Positions 53,939 to 63,294 of a stretch of 64,000 nucleotides of DNA are shown in pieces (the stretch's first letter is position 1; each line of letters begins with the position of its first letter). The stretch covers positions 1-64,000 of the forward strand of contig DASPVV010000235.1 of NCBI GenBank assembly GCA_035622175.1. The letters are read 5' to 3'. The DNA comes from JAFAGX01 sp035622175 (GTDB lineage: Bacteria > Acidobacteriota > Terriglobia > Terriglobales > Acidobacteriaceae). Made by a program: the position numbers and the translations under genes. The notes beneath the pieces were generated by a model. The model was not told where the DNA came from. It was given only the letters and a program-made list of their open reading frames with translations, and ran no database searches.

Positions 53939-54478
53939 TCAGAAATGAAACACGATTCCGGTAGAGAAACGCGGGTTGTTTTGCGACGTGCTGAAAAAAC
54001 GAGTTTGCAGCGCGTCCACCTGAACGCGCCAGCTGATAAGGGGAAAAAAATGATAGTCGATCCCGCCGCCTAAAGCATCCGCGAACGAGTTGCTTGAACT
54101 TGAGGCTCCCGACAGAGTCTCGCCAAGATGGGCGCCGCCGAACAGGGCGTGCACAAAGGGGCGGAACTTTCCGAGCTTAAAGGAAAGTTGCGGGCCGAAC
54201 AAGAAGTTGTATTCTGACAGGTTGGCGTCGCCGCCTATCCCTAAAACCTCTGTGTCTTGCGAACCATAATGGCCGCTGACGTCGCCCACAATTCCGAGCA
54301 GCGGCAGGACCTTCATTTCAATTGATCCGTTCCATCCATTCAAACTGGTCGACTGTCCCGGAGTCAGATTCGTCTGGGTATAGGAATATCCAAAAAACGC
54401 GTTCCCGCTCAAAAGTTGCCCCCACGCCCCGGCGGTGAACAAAAGAGTCGCCACCACAACCGCTCCACCCTTGCCCAT
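53939..54478 (-). CDS. Small outer-membrane beta-barrel protein
   Basis: 179 residues. Signal peptide (VVVATLLFTAGAWG, cut before QLLSGNAF) and alternating aromatic and polar residues, with a C-terminal Phe (IVFHF) as needed for outer-membrane insertion. The pattern NGWNGSIEMKVLPLLGIVGD resembles the OmpA-like/porin family barrels common in acidobacteria. ATG with aggaga about eight bases upstream is favoured over the longer frame to 54637. Convergent with the glycosyltransferase gene. Function unknown. Confidence 0.85.
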   Translation of the reverse strand: MGKGGAVVVATLLFTAGAWGQLLSGNAFFGYSYTQTNLTPGQSTSLNGWNGSIEMKVLPLLGIVGDVSGHYGSQDTEVLGIGGDANLSEYNFLFGPQLSFKLGKFRPFVHALFGGAHLGETLSGASSSSNSFADALGGGIDYHFFPLISWRVQVDALQTRFFSTSQNNPRFSTGIVFHF

Positions 54479-54739
54479 AGTCACGTTCTCCTTTCGACTT
54501 CCGCGATAGAAAACAATTGGATGCATAACCGAGCAGAAGAGATGTCGTAATATGGGCGGACTTGCGGACCGGGGGAAGGCAGGGGTGCCTGGCCTTGTAA
54601 TAACGAATGGTGAGCTGCCAGGGAAATGGCAGCACAACTGCCGTTGGCGATCACCCCGTTTCCCGAAGTATTCTCCCGGCGCGAGCAGGCTCCGAGGAAT
54701 GGGGTGGGTCGCGGATCTCTGAACCGTGTGGCTCTTGCC

Positions 54740-55882
54740 CTACACCTGTTCTCGAGCTTCGCCCAAGGTCACGGGAACATCCATCTTTCGCTTGCCACGA
54801 TACACGGTGACCTTGACCGCGTCACCGGCGCGATGCCGATTCATGATTTGCGCCAGATCCCGCTCGTCTTCCACGGTTTCGCCATCTAGCGCGACAATCA
54901 GGTCGCCGCCAAGCATGATTTGTTCGTTTCCCAGGTAGGCGCGTTCGTTGCCACCGCGTAAGCCGGCGCGATCCGCAGCCGCGCCAGCGATCACCTGCAC
55001 GATCAGCAATCCGTAGTTGGCGGGCAACCCCATTTGATCGGCCAGATCGGGGTCGATGGGTATGGTGCGCACACCCAGGGCAGGTCGCCGCACGCGTCCC
55101 AAGGTGACCAAGTCGTTCAGCACGGCTTTCGCAGTATTGATGGGAATGGCAAATCCGATCCCGGCACTTTGCCCCACATTCGAAGCGATCATGGTATTGA
55201 TGCCGATCACCTCACCATGCCAATTGAGAAGGGGGCCTCCAGAATTCCCCGGGTTAATGGCCGCATCCGTCTGGATGGCTTCCTCGATTTGAACGCCGTC
55301 GGGTTCCCGTACCGAGCGAATCGAACTCACGATGCCGCGGGTCAGCGTTCCCGCTAACCCGAATGGATTGCCAATGGCATACACCTTTTGTCCAACCTGC
55401 AGATGCGTGGAATCTCCTAGGGTCATGGGCTGCAGGTCCTGTGCCTTGATCTGAACGATAGCCAGGTCGTGGGCGCGATCGCTTCCGACAATCGTGGCCT
55501 GATACTTCTTGCGATTGTGCAAGGTGACTTCCACCCGCTGCGCAGCTGCAACCACGTGATAGTTGGTGAGAATGTGGCCGTCTTTATCAATGATGAATCC
55601 AGAGCCTTGTCCCGCCTCCGGCACCAGGCCGTAAAAGAAATCGAAGGCTACGGCCTGCGAGGTGATGTTGACGACCGATGCGATATTCTTGCGGTAGACC
55701 GCGATGTTATTCTGTTCTTCCGGATCAAGCGGTTCGTTGTTCGTCGCCGCCTCACTGATTTCCACTTTCTCGGGACGCCCGATCCATTTCGCTGCTTCCT
55801 CTCGGGCGGGACGGTACGTCGTGAAGTAAAAGAACGTTCCGGCGAGGACGAGGGCGACAAAAGCAAGTCGGATCAATTTCAT
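54740..55882 (-). CDS. DegP/HtrA-family serine protease with PDZ domain
   Basis: 380 residues. A membrane span near the N-terminus (about 4-20) anchors it to the inner membrane. Trypsin-like triad: His in LTNYHVVAAAQ, Asp in AHDLAIVQI, Ser in GNSGGPLLNW. One C-terminal PDZ domain (YGLLIVQVIAGAAADRAGL, LGGDLIVALDGETV) makes it DegS/HhoA-like in layout. It degrades or senses misfolded envelope proteins. The ATG at 55882 is used; the extra upstream frame to 55975 overlaps coaE. Confidence 0.92.
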   Translation of the reverse strand: MKLIRLAFVALVLAGTFFYFTTYRPAREEAAKWIGRPEKVEISEAATNNEPLDPEEQNNIAVYRKNIASVVNITSQAVAFDFFYGLVPEAGQGSGFIIDKDGHILTNYHVVAAAQRVEVTLHNRKKYQATIVGSDRAHDLAIVQIKAQDLQPMTLGDSTHLQVGQKVYAIGNPFGLAGTLTRGIVSSIRSVREPDGVQIEEAIQTDAAINPGNSGGPLLNWHGEVIGINTMIASNVGQSAGIGFAIPINTAKAVLNDLVTLGRVRRPALGVRTIPIDPDLADQMGLPANYGLLIVQVIAGAAADRAGLRGGNERAYLGNEQIMLGGDLIVALDGETVEDERDLAQIMNRHRAGDAVKVTVYRGKRKMDVPVTLGEAREQV

Positions 55883-55937
55883 AGGTATAAGCGCCTGCAA
55901 CCGCGGCTCACTCTGATTGTAAATAAAGAGTTGCGTT

Positions 55938-56633
55938 TCAGGGCACGCGAGGCCCTTTTTCGACCTTGTTGGCAAGGTTCTCTTCCTGATCTGTCCTAGG
56001 CAAGGTCTTTTCCTGCTCTTCCCGGCGCAGCTTCTGGTAGATCTCCGCCACCTGTTTTTGAGTCTCCTCGAGTGATCCCGAATTATCGATCACGTAATCG
56101 GCGGCTTTGACCTTTTCCTCGTCCGGGAGCTGGGCCGCGGAGCGCCGCGAGATCTCCCGACGCGCGGTTTCTGTATCGACCCCGAGCCGCGTGGCCCAAC
56201 GGAGGATGCGTTGTTCAGGGCGGCAGGTGACAACCACCAATCGGTCAAAACGCTCCGCCGCGCGCGCTTCCAGAATCAGCGCCGCCTCGACCATCACGAT
56301 CGCGTGGGGATCTCGGCGACCGAGACTTTCCATCCACGCATTTTCCCGCTCAATGACCGCGGGATGCAGGATGCGGTTCAGTTGCTCGATCCGCGAAGGT
56401 CCTGTCCCCCCAAACGCCGCTTCCGCCAGCCGCGCTCGGTTGATGGTCCCGTCGGGATTTACGATGCCGGTGCCAAACTGAGCTACAACCTCGTGGTACG
56501 CCGGTCCGCCCGGCTCGATTAGTTTATGGGCAATCTTGTCGGACTGGATCGAGTGCACGCCCCACACCCCGAACATCTCTCCCACCCGAGACTTGCCGGA
56601 GGCAATCCCGCCGGTGAGTCCGACCTTCAGCAC
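55938..56633 (-). CDS. coaE: Dephospho-CoA kinase
   Basis: 231 residues. P-loop LTGGIASGKS near the N-terminus and the family segments VHSIQSDKIAHKLIEP, NRILHPAVIE and RLVVVTCRPEQRILRW. It phosphorylates dephospho-CoA in the last step of CoA synthesis. The C-terminal ~30 residues are charged and extend beyond the usual end. GTG start at 56633 with an aggagg site five bases upstream is preferred over the longer frame to 56669. Confidence 0.93.
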   Translation of the reverse strand: MLKVGLTGGIASGKSRVGEMFGVWGVHSIQSDKIAHKLIEPGGPAYHEVVAQFGTGIVNPDGTINRARLAEAAFGGTGPSRIEQLNRILHPAVIERENAWMESLGRRDPHAIVMVEAALILEARAAERFDRLVVVTCRPEQRILRWATRLGVDTETARREISRRSAAQLPDEEKVKAADYVIDNSGSLEETQKQVAEIYQKLRREEQEKTLPRTDQEENLANKVEKGPRVP

Positions 56634-56701
56634 TTGTCCTCCTGGAGGAAATGAACCCGATCCCGCCAACCCGGGCCCATGGTTCTTTGCGGTTCAAACT
56701 T

Positions 56702-57637
56702 CTACGCCCGGGAAAGTATCGGAACTCCGCGCCTCATCTTCGCCGCCTTGACCGTGTTCGCCATTAACATGGCAATCGTGAGCGGGCCCACTCCGCCCGG
56801 CACCGGTGTCAGGGCGCCAGCCACTTCGGCTACCTCGGGATGAACATCGCCGACCAGGATAGAGCCCTTAGCCTGAAATGTCTCTTCGCGCTTGGCATTT
56901 CCAGCAAACAGGCGGTCGAACTCCGTCCTTTCCGTCACCGTATTCATCCCCACATCAATCACGGCTGCGCCGGGCTTGATGAAGTCGCGTGTAATCATTC
57001 CTGCTCGCCCGATTGCGGCCACCAGAATGTCGGCCCGCCGACAGACACCCGGCAAGTCTCGAGTTTTGGAGTGACAGAGGGTGACCGTGGCATTGCGATT
57101 GGTCAACAGCATGGCCGTGGGCTTGCCCACAATATCGCTTCGTCCCACCACCACTGCTTCCTGACCGCTAATCGCAATGCGGCTGCGCTCCAGGATTTCG
57201 AGGATGCCCGCCGGTGTACAAGGCACCAAACCCGGCCGCCCCGTGGCCAGCAAGCCTACGTTCATGGGATGAAATCCATCGACATCTTTGTCCGGAACGA
57301 CCGTCATCAAGACCTTCTTGGCATCCACCTGGGAAGGCAACGGCAGCTGCACGAGAATTCCATCGATTTCGTCCCGTCGATTCAGGTCTTCGACCAGGGC
57401 CCGCAATTCGGCGGTTGAGATCGTGTCGGGCGGGGTGTGCTGTTCGCTATAGATCCCAACTTCTTCCGAAGCTTTCACCTTTCCCCTGACATACACCGCC
57501 GAGGCCGGATTCTGTCCCACCAGGACTACGGCGAGTCCCGGACGCATGCCGGCTGCGGCCAAGTGCTTTACTTCTCCAGCAACCTGGGTCCGAATCTCAC
57601 TCGCGATTCTGGCACCGTCGATGATCTTCGCAGGCAT
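56702..57637 (-). CDS. folD: Methylenetetrahydrofolate dehydrogenase/methenyltetrahydrofolate cyclohydrolase
   Basis: 311 residues. Folate-site motifs YVRGKVKASEEVG (with the catalytic Lys) and DGILVQLPLP, then PDKDVDGFHPMNVG, NADP-site VVVGRSDIVGKP and the end TPVPGGVGPLTIAMLM. It interconverts 5,10-methylene- and 10-formyl-tetrahydrofolate, supplying purine synthesis, including PurN. On the same strand as coaE, 68 bases upstream of it, so probably in one unit with coaE and the protease gene. Confidence 0.95.
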   Translation of the reverse strand: MPAKIIDGARIASEIRTQVAGEVKHLAAAGMRPGLAVVLVGQNPASAVYVRGKVKASEEVGIYSEQHTPPDTISTAELRALVEDLNRRDEIDGILVQLPLPSQVDAKKVLMTVVPDKDVDGFHPMNVGLLATGRPGLVPCTPAGILEILERSRIAISGQEAVVVGRSDIVGKPTAMLLTNRNATVTLCHSKTRDLPGVCRRADILVAAIGRAGMITRDFIKPGAAVIDVGMNTVTERTEFDRLFAGNAKREETFQAKGSILVGDVHPEVAEVAGALTPVPGGVGPLTIAMLMANTVKAAKMRRGVPILSRA

Positions 57638-57720
57638 CGCTCCTCATCGAGCTCAGAGACAGATCTTCCAGGGATTTCCGCGCCCCCCTCGGCATCGAAC
57701 CCCAGACTGAAGGTCGCGCC

Positions 57721-58464
57721 TCAACGGCGAAACAAGGGATAATCCGCAGTTCCCACTTTGCTTACATTCCCTTCCGCAAATTCTCGGCAGCGGTCGAGTG
57801 CGGCCTGCAGGTCTTCGAGCGAGTTCTTACGCCCGATGTCATCGGCATCCAAGCGCACTGGAATCTGCCGGCTTACCCGCATCAGCGCTCGCGCAAATGG
57901 CTTGGGGATCATCAATCGGTCCCAGGTATGGAGCACCCAGGCATCGCTCAGCGCAATATGAAAACCCACCATCGGTATGCCGGTCGCCCGCGCCAGCATC
58001 ACTGGGCCCGGTTTCACCACGTGTCGTGGGCCGCGCGGACCGTCAAGGGTGAATGCCACGATCCAGCCTTCTTCAAGCTCCCGGCGCATCCCGAGTAGGG
58101 CCCGTACGGCAAAGCGGCTGCTCGAGCCGCGCACTTTGACGAAGCCGAACTTCTGCATGATCCGCCCGGTGTATTCCCCATCGAAACTGTCGCTGCTCAT
58201 CACTCGAATGTTCAGGTCGCGCCAGAGATACATCGCAGGAATCATCGCGCTGTGCCAGAACGAATACACAAAAGGGCGCGCTTCCAGACTCCCCGGGGAG
58301 CCTTCTTCCCACGACACCGCAAAGCGAATCGTCGGACCCATGGCGCGAATGATCCCATATCCCACCCACGTGATCAGCCACAATTGAAATCGCTGCCAGA
58401 GGGTGAAGCGCCCTGGTGCAGCCGAGGCCTGATCCGAAGCGGGAGTCGTGGCGGCGGTTGTCAC
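57721..58464 (-). CDS. Lysophospholipid acyltransferase-like protein (DUF374)
   Basis: 247 residues with one N-terminal span (about 25-42). DUF374 motifs: SFWHSAMIPAMYLWRD (HxxxxP-type acyltransferase start), DGEYTGRIMQKFG, RGSSSRFAVRALL and FTLDGPRGPRHVVKPGP. Members are related to lipid A and glycerolipid acyltransferases. The GTG at 58464 is preferred to the longer frame to 58521; a TACAAT -10-like box stands 8-13 bases upstream. 83 bases upstream of folD on the same strand. Confidence 0.85.
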   Translation of the reverse strand: MTTAATTPASDQASAAPGRFTLWQRFQLWLITWVGYGIIRAMGPTIRFAVSWEEGSPGSLEARPFVYSFWHSAMIPAMYLWRDLNIRVMSSDSFDGEYTGRIMQKFGFVKVRGSSSRFAVRALLGMRRELEEGWIVAFTLDGPRGPRHVVKPGPVMLARATGIPMVGFHIALSDAWVLHTWDRLMIPKPFARALMRVSRQIPVRLDADDIGRKNSLEDLQAALDRCREFAEGNVSKVGTADYPLFRR

Positions 58465-58605
58465 TCTGCTATTGTACCGTTCGCATTCGGTCGTCCCCGG
58501 AAACACTCTGCGGCCGCCCATCCCGCCGATCTACTCTTCAGTTTCCTGGAGCTAGCGTCGAACCGCCGCATTAAGCCGAGCTGGCGGCAGAAAGCGTGAC
58601 ACCAT

Positions 58606-59049
58606 TCACAGCGTATGCAAATACGCCAGCAACTCGGTAATTTGTTGCTCGGTAAGCACTTGACTGTAGGCCGGCATCTTGTTGCGTCCCATCCGGATGA
58701 CATCGCTCACGCGATCATCGTTGGCTGGCATTCCGCTCATCGGAAGGTATGGCTGCTTGAAAACGTTCTTCATGCTGGGTCCACGGCGTCCGCGAGAAGA
58801 ATAGGGAGCGTGGCAGCGGTCGCAATACTCATCATAGATGTGACGTCCAGCCGCTTGTTGCGCATTGAGTCCGAGTTCGGCGTCGCTCTTGCGTCGTTCA
58901 ACCTCGCAGCCAATCGTGCTGATGGCGAGAATTGCGAAAGTCAGAAGCTCACGAGCGACTTTGCCATGGAAGATGAAACAATCGAGAATGAGAATCCTCC
59001 GCCCAATCACCGGCGCATCGGCCGATGTACAATCATAGAGTAAATCCAT
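58606..59049 (-). CDS. Monohaem c-type cytochrome, probably a lipoprotein
   Basis: About 147 residues. A single haem site, EYCDRCHAPY, follows a hydrophobic segment ending in ISTIGC that looks like a lipobox. The C-terminal half includes MPANDDRVSDVIRMG, a Met axial-ligand region (RNKMPAYSQV) and a helix at the end (QITELLAYLHTL). Class I cytochrome c. The start is uncertain: ATG at 59049 shares CATG with the divergent DUF488 start at 59048; a GTG at 59010 would give a shorter N-terminus. Confidence 0.75.
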   Translation of the reverse strand: MDLLYDCTSADAPVIGRRILILDCFIFHGKVARELLTFAILAISTIGCEVERRKSDAELGLNAQQAAGRHIYDEYCDRCHAPYSSRGRRGPSMKNVFKQPYLPMSGMPANDDRVSDVIRMGRNKMPAYSQVLTEQQITELLAYLHTL

Positions 59050-59497
59050 GGCTGCAGCCGGAACGCGAGTGGAGGTCAAGCGAGTGTATGAGAAACCTTC
59101 GCGCTCCGACGGGACGCGCGTGTTGGTGGATCGTCTTTGGCCCCGGGGCTTGGCCAGAGATCGAGCCGAGATCGATGCCTGGCTGCGTGAGCTTGCTCCC
59201 TCGAGCCCCCTGCGCACTTGGTTCCACGGCCATCCCGCAGAATGGTCGAGCTTCCGCATGCGCTATCTGAAGGAACTCTCCCGCCCCGAGGCGACGAGCG
59301 CGTTAGACGAGCTCTATCGGCTGGCCCACCGAGAGAAGCAACTCACCTTGCTGTTCGCCTCCCGCAACGAAGAGCACAATAACGCGGTCGTTCTGAAAGA
59401 TCTTCTGAATGGCATGCCGAAACCTCCTACCGGCACCGGTCCCGCCGGAGCCCACGCGGTGCACAACCGTCAGACGAAAAGCATGTCCCGCCGCTAG
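59048..59497 (+). CDS. DUF488 family protein (YeaO-like)
   Basis: 149 residues. RVYEKPSRSDGTRVLVDRLW and PRGLARDRAEIDAWLRELAP match the DUF488/YeaO family, followed by WFHGHPAEW and LTLLFASRNEEHNNAVVL. The family is small, soluble and of unknown function. The ATG overlaps that of the divergent cytochrome gene. The last ~25 residues are a basic, proline-rich tail without family match. Confidence 0.88.
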   Translation: MAAAGTRVEVKRVYEKPSRSDGTRVLVDRLWPRGLARDRAEIDAWLRELAPSSPLRTWFHGHPAEWSSFRMRYLKELSRPEATSALDELYRLAHREKQLTLLFASRNEEHNNAVVLKDLLNGMPKPPTGTGPAGAHAVHNRQTKSMSRR

Positions 59498-59629
59498 CCA
59501 GACCTCAAGAGAAAGGCTCAGCCCTGTCGAGTCTCAACCGGGCAACGGCCGGGGGCTCAGTGAGGACAAAGTGCAGCCTGAGCGTTGCGGTGCCGAGGAG
59601 CGCAAAAGCCCTTCCGCGTTCGACTTCCG

Positions 59630-60838
59630 TTACGGCTTGACCTTGAAGACAACTCCATCGCCATGCGCACCCCCTTGTTTCGTCGTGCCGTATAGGTTGC
59701 CGAGCGCGTCGAAGACCAAGTTGCTGAACGAATACAGGCCGTCGCTGCCGCCGGTGAAGACGTGCAGCGAGGTGTATTTCCAGGTGCTGCCGCTGGGCGT
59801 CAGTTCGTAGACCGTGCCGGCGTCGTGGCTGCCATCGCAATGGGTCGTCGCATAAATCTTGCCGGATGCCAGCAGGAGGTTGCGGAACGATCCCGAGATG
59901 CCCCACCCGGCCAATCTGTAAATCACGTTGAACTTCCAGCCGGAATTTGAAGGACTCAACTCGAACACTGTGCCGCCTCCCTCTGAGCCACCGCCGCCGC
60001 CGTCAGTGGCAGCGCCATAGAGGTTTCCCGAAGAATCCAGGATGATGCCCGCATAGGGAACCCCGCCGTCACCTTGCATGGCGAAGGCGTGCAGAATCTG
60101 TTCCCTCCACCCCGACGCTGACGGAGTTAGTCGGAAGACCGTGCCCTGTCCGTAAGTACCTCCCGCAGAAGTCGTGCCATAGAGGTTGCCGGCCGCGTCG
60201 AAGGCAACACCCGCCACCGGATCGGCTCCGTCGCTGCCGCTGCCGAAGCTGTGTAGCACTGCTTCTTTCCAGACTCCGGCGGGGGTCGCTGGACGAGTCA
60301 ACTTGAAAACTACCCCATGGCCGGCCTGGCCGCCTGCGAACGTCGTGCCGTAGAGATTTCCCGCCGCATCCTCCGCCAAACCGGCTTGAGGCTGGGCACC
60401 GTCAGTTTTGCCGGTGAAGTGATGGAGCACAGTCTCCTTCCTGGTGGAGGTGAGCTCGAAGACGGTTCCTAGATCGGACGCGCCTCCCCCGTAAGTAGTG
60501 CCGTAAAGATTGCCATCACTCAGAATCAAAGCGGCCTCGGGATCTGCGCCGTCGGTTCCGCCCTTGAAGCTGTACAGCACAGTTTCGATGCCCGCGCGGT
60601 TGAGCTTGAACACGGCTCCCTCCCCCGAATCTCCGCCCGAACTGGCGGTGCCGTAGAGGTTTCCGGAGGAATCGATTGTCAGGCCGGCAAGGGGATTCGC
60701 CCCATCGGTTCCACCCGGGAAGCTGTGCACTACGCTGAAAGTTTGGGCCAGAGTCCTTGGGCCGGTGATCACCTCTAACCCAAGCATCAACACAAACACG
60801 AGCCAGCCTTTGCTTCGCGACATCCATTTCGGTTGCAT
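59630..60838 (-). CDS. Secreted Gloeo/Verruco-repeat beta-propeller-like protein
   Basis: 402 residues. Signal peptide (GWLVFVLMLGLEVITG, cleaved near LAQ) followed by about eight repeats of ~45-50 residues with the pattern GNLYGTTxxGG and GTVFxL, as in the Gloeo/Verruco repeat family. Such repeats are thought to form a propeller. Function is unknown; exported proteins of this type are abundant in acidobacteria. The ATG at 60838 has an aaagga site about nine bases upstream. The longer frame to 61066 has no export signal at its start. Confidence 0.88.
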   Translation of the reverse strand: MQPKWMSRSKGWLVFVLMLGLEVITGPRTLAQTFSVVHSFPGGTDGANPLAGLTIDSSGNLYGTASSGGDSGEGAVFKLNRAGIETVLYSFKGGTDGADPEAALILSDGNLYGTTYGGGASDLGTVFELTSTRKETVLHHFTGKTDGAQPQAGLAEDAAGNLYGTTFAGGQAGHGVVFKLTRPATPAGVWKEAVLHSFGSGSDGADPVAGVAFDAAGNLYGTTSAGGTYGQGTVFRLTPSASGWREQILHAFAMQGDGGVPYAGIILDSSGNLYGAATDGGGGGSEGGGTVFELSPSNSGWKFNVIYRLAGWGISGSFRNLLLASGKIYATTHCDGSHDAGTVYELTPSGSTWKYTSLHVFTGGSDGLYSFSNLVFDALGNLYGTTKQGGAHGDGVVFKVKP

Positions 60839-61374
60839 CAAGGTTGTCCTTTCTCGAGTCGCCTCGGTGGCGCAGTCAACGCTATTCCCCGTGCATGACG
60901 GAATCATCGTTGGCACGAGGTTCGACGAAACCCTCCCGACCATCTGGAGAATTGGAGGATTATAGGTCTGCCGACGATCGGCGGGAAGGTCCGAGAAGTA
61001 CATCCCTAGCCCGCGAACACCCCGTTGTTTGCGTGTTTCGCTAACCCCTCGTCTAGAGAACATCACTCGACCGATCGGTTATGACGCCTCTTTGCCCTCA
61101 AGACAGCAATTCTCGGGGCCGGCCGTGAGTGACCACGGATTGCTGCCAAAGGCAAGATTTCGAACGGCTTTGCCGTCCGGTTGGCCGCTTTGATGGCAGG
61201 CCAGGGACGCGCAGAATCTCAGTTTCACCCCGCTCCGGGGGAGGTAAACCGGTGTAGAATGTCGGCTGTTTTTGGAATCAACCGAGGGTCTACTATTACT
61301 GTTTGTCCTTCTGTTCGCGCTGGCTTTTGACGGCCTTTTACAACCTTGTAAGTGTAAGCCAGGAGGACACCAGC
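60839..61374. other. Intergenic stretch without a convincing gene
   Basis: About 535 bases between divergent genes. Short frames here (for example 60765-60965 and 60844-61044 plus) are shadows or lack family character. The promoters of both flanking genes should lie here, but no clear -10/-35 pair stands out. Confidence 0.4.
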
Positions 61375-61590
61375 ATGGATAGCAGCGCTCGTTTGCAACT
61401 GATCGCGAGGATAACCTATTACTTGGGTTGGCTTGCGGCCATCGTGGGGGGATTTCTACAATTTGGCCTGGGAGTCGGAATATTCCAGGCGATTGATCTC
61501 AGGAAGCGAAACTTGTTCGAGGCCGCCGTGATGTTGTTTGTTGTCAGCATCGCTTCCGTTGCGCGCAGTCTTGCCGCCGAGAAAAAGTGA
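61375..61590 (+). CDS. Small membrane protein, 71 residues
   Basis: Two spans, LGWLAAIVGGFLQFGLGVGI and AAVMLFVVSIASVARSL, with a short basic loop. A strong aggagg site stands nine bases before the ATG at 61375. The longer frame from 61303 has no ribosome binding site. I do not recognise the family. It is too short for a transporter alone and may be an accessory or stress-related peptide. Confidence 0.6.
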   Translation: MDSSARLQLIARITYYLGWLAAIVGGFLQFGLGVGIFQAIDLRKRNLFEAAVMLFVVSIASVARSLAAEKK

Positions 61591-61943
61591 AGTTTGGGAT
61601 GCAGGAATCGGGAGCGGCGCGCCGTGATGAGACAGAAGCATGACACTATCCTCGCTGGCAAAAAAACCCTTCGTACGAGGTTTCGTGCGAGATAGGTAAT
61701 CGAGGAAGAGAAATCGCAAGAACCTTAATTTAAGCTGATTTCACTTTTGCTCCCCTCGCCAACCTTTTCCTTCTTCTCCCCAGGTGCACCCTTTTAGCGT
61801 CGTAGCTATAGGTATTCGCTTCTCTAAAAGACGCGAGTGTTGATTTTCAAACCCACGGTTTCGCTGAGGGGCGAGTTCCAAGGAATGGCGAAGCGGTGGC
61901 CACCAGCACGCATGGCGCTCGCGCTCGACCGGACAAATTCCGG
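61591..61943. other. Intergenic stretch without a convincing gene
   Basis: About 350 bases between the small membrane protein and the convergent sorbosone-dehydrogenase-like gene. No family-bearing frame and no clear terminator. Confidence 0.4.
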
Positions 61944-63173
61944 CTACTGCCAGGTCACTCGGTAGATCGAGCCGCTTCCGTCATCACTGATATAGAGCGA
62001 TCCGTCTGCCCCGATTGCCAAGCCCACGGGCCGACCCATCCATTTGCCTCGTCGGGTCTCGCCCGGCGGAAGCCAGCCAGTGATAAAATCTTCCACCCGT
62101 TCCGGTTCTCCGCTCTCCTGCATCTTTACTCTGACTACCTTGTAACCAGTGGGCACGCTCCGGTTCCAAGATCCGTGAAAGGCCACAAATAGATCCCCTC
62201 GGTATTCTGGGGGAAACATCGATCCGCTATAAAACGCCAGCCCCAGCGGGGCGGAGTGGGCTGCGAGCTCGACCCGCGGCGGCACGGTCAGGCGGCAACG
62301 CTCGGCCGTTCCGCCGAAGCTCGTGTCCGGGACGCGGTTGCCATAACAAAACGGCCATCCAAAATCGCCGCCCGTAGGGCCGAGATCGTCGATTTCATCC
62401 GGAGGCAAATCATCGCCAAGCCAATCACGCCCGTTGTCCGTCACCCAGACTGTCGCGCTGCGTTCATTGAAAGCTAAGCCCACCGCATTCCGCAATCCCG
62501 TGGCGAACAGGTGCGCTTCGGAGCCGTCCTCATTCATTTCGACAACTGCCGCCCGCCGGGGATCTTTCTCGGTGCAGACGTTACAGCTTGCGCCTGCCGA
62601 AACGTACAGCTTGTGATTGGCAAATAAGATTGTACGAGTCATGTGCCCGCCCAGACTTTCGGGAAGCTGAGCGATTAGGACGGGATTGGTTGCCTGAAGA
62701 CCAGATTCATCCCAGGCGTAGCGAACCAGACGGGTCACCTCAGCAACATAAAGTAGCCCGTCGTGAAATGCGATGCCATGGGGTCCGTTGAGATCCTTCA
62801 GCACCGTCACCTTTCGCGTGGCTTGCCCGCTGTGACGGGCATCGGGGAAAGCTGTCACCGTACCGGCCGATTCCGAAGTGGCCAGCAATACCCCATGCGG
62901 ACTGAATGCCATCATGCGCGGTGATTCGGTCCTGACAAACAAGGCAATCCGAAACCCGGGTGGTACCTTCAAAGATTTCAGATCGAGCGGCGTGGCATAC
63001 CACTGTTTGATCCGGTCCTTGAGGGGCCCGAAGTTTTGCACGGCAACCCCCAGACGGTCCTCGGCGTAGTTCATCCACGGCGTCTGCCTCTTTCCTTGGC
63101 GGAGACTCCACCAAGCTACCGCCCCCAGGATGGCCGCGAGGATGATGACGGTTATGAACCAATGCCGGAACAT
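61944..63173 (-). CDS. Sorbosone/glucose dehydrogenase-like beta-propeller protein
   Basis: 409 residues. One N-terminal span (FITVIILAAILGAVAWW) anchors a periplasmic beta-propeller of the PQQ sugar dehydrogenase group. Family landmarks are HGIAFHDGLLYVAEV, GHMTRTILF, LRNAVGLAF, WVTDNGRD, DDLPPDEI, PLGLAFYSG and GRPVGLAIGADGSLYISDDG. It may oxidise a sugar with PQQ, but PQQ ligands cannot be checked by eye. A CNVC pair may form a disulfide. Convergent with the small membrane protein. Confidence 0.85.
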   Translation of the reverse strand: MFRHWFITVIILAAILGAVAWWSLRQGKRQTPWMNYAEDRLGVAVQNFGPLKDRIKQWYATPLDLKSLKVPPGFRIALFVRTESPRMMAFSPHGVLLATSESAGTVTAFPDARHSGQATRKVTVLKDLNGPHGIAFHDGLLYVAEVTRLVRYAWDESGLQATNPVLIAQLPESLGGHMTRTILFANHKLYVSAGASCNVCTEKDPRRAAVVEMNEDGSEAHLFATGLRNAVGLAFNERSATVWVTDNGRDWLGDDLPPDEIDDLGPTGGDFGWPFCYGNRVPDTSFGGTAERCRLTVPPRVELAAHSAPLGLAFYSGSMFPPEYRGDLFVAFHGSWNRSVPTGYKVVRVKMQESGEPERVEDFITGWLPPGETRRGKWMGRPVGLAIGADGSLYISDDGSGSIYRVTWQ

Positions 63174-63294
63174 AGCTAGGTTGCGATGCGGCCGAGCAAA
63201 TTTGATTGCATTTCAGGAGGATCGAACCTCGGTGTAGACCACATCTCCGGCATCTCTAGGATCGTCTACGCCGCCGTTTCCTGAAAGCCTTGTC

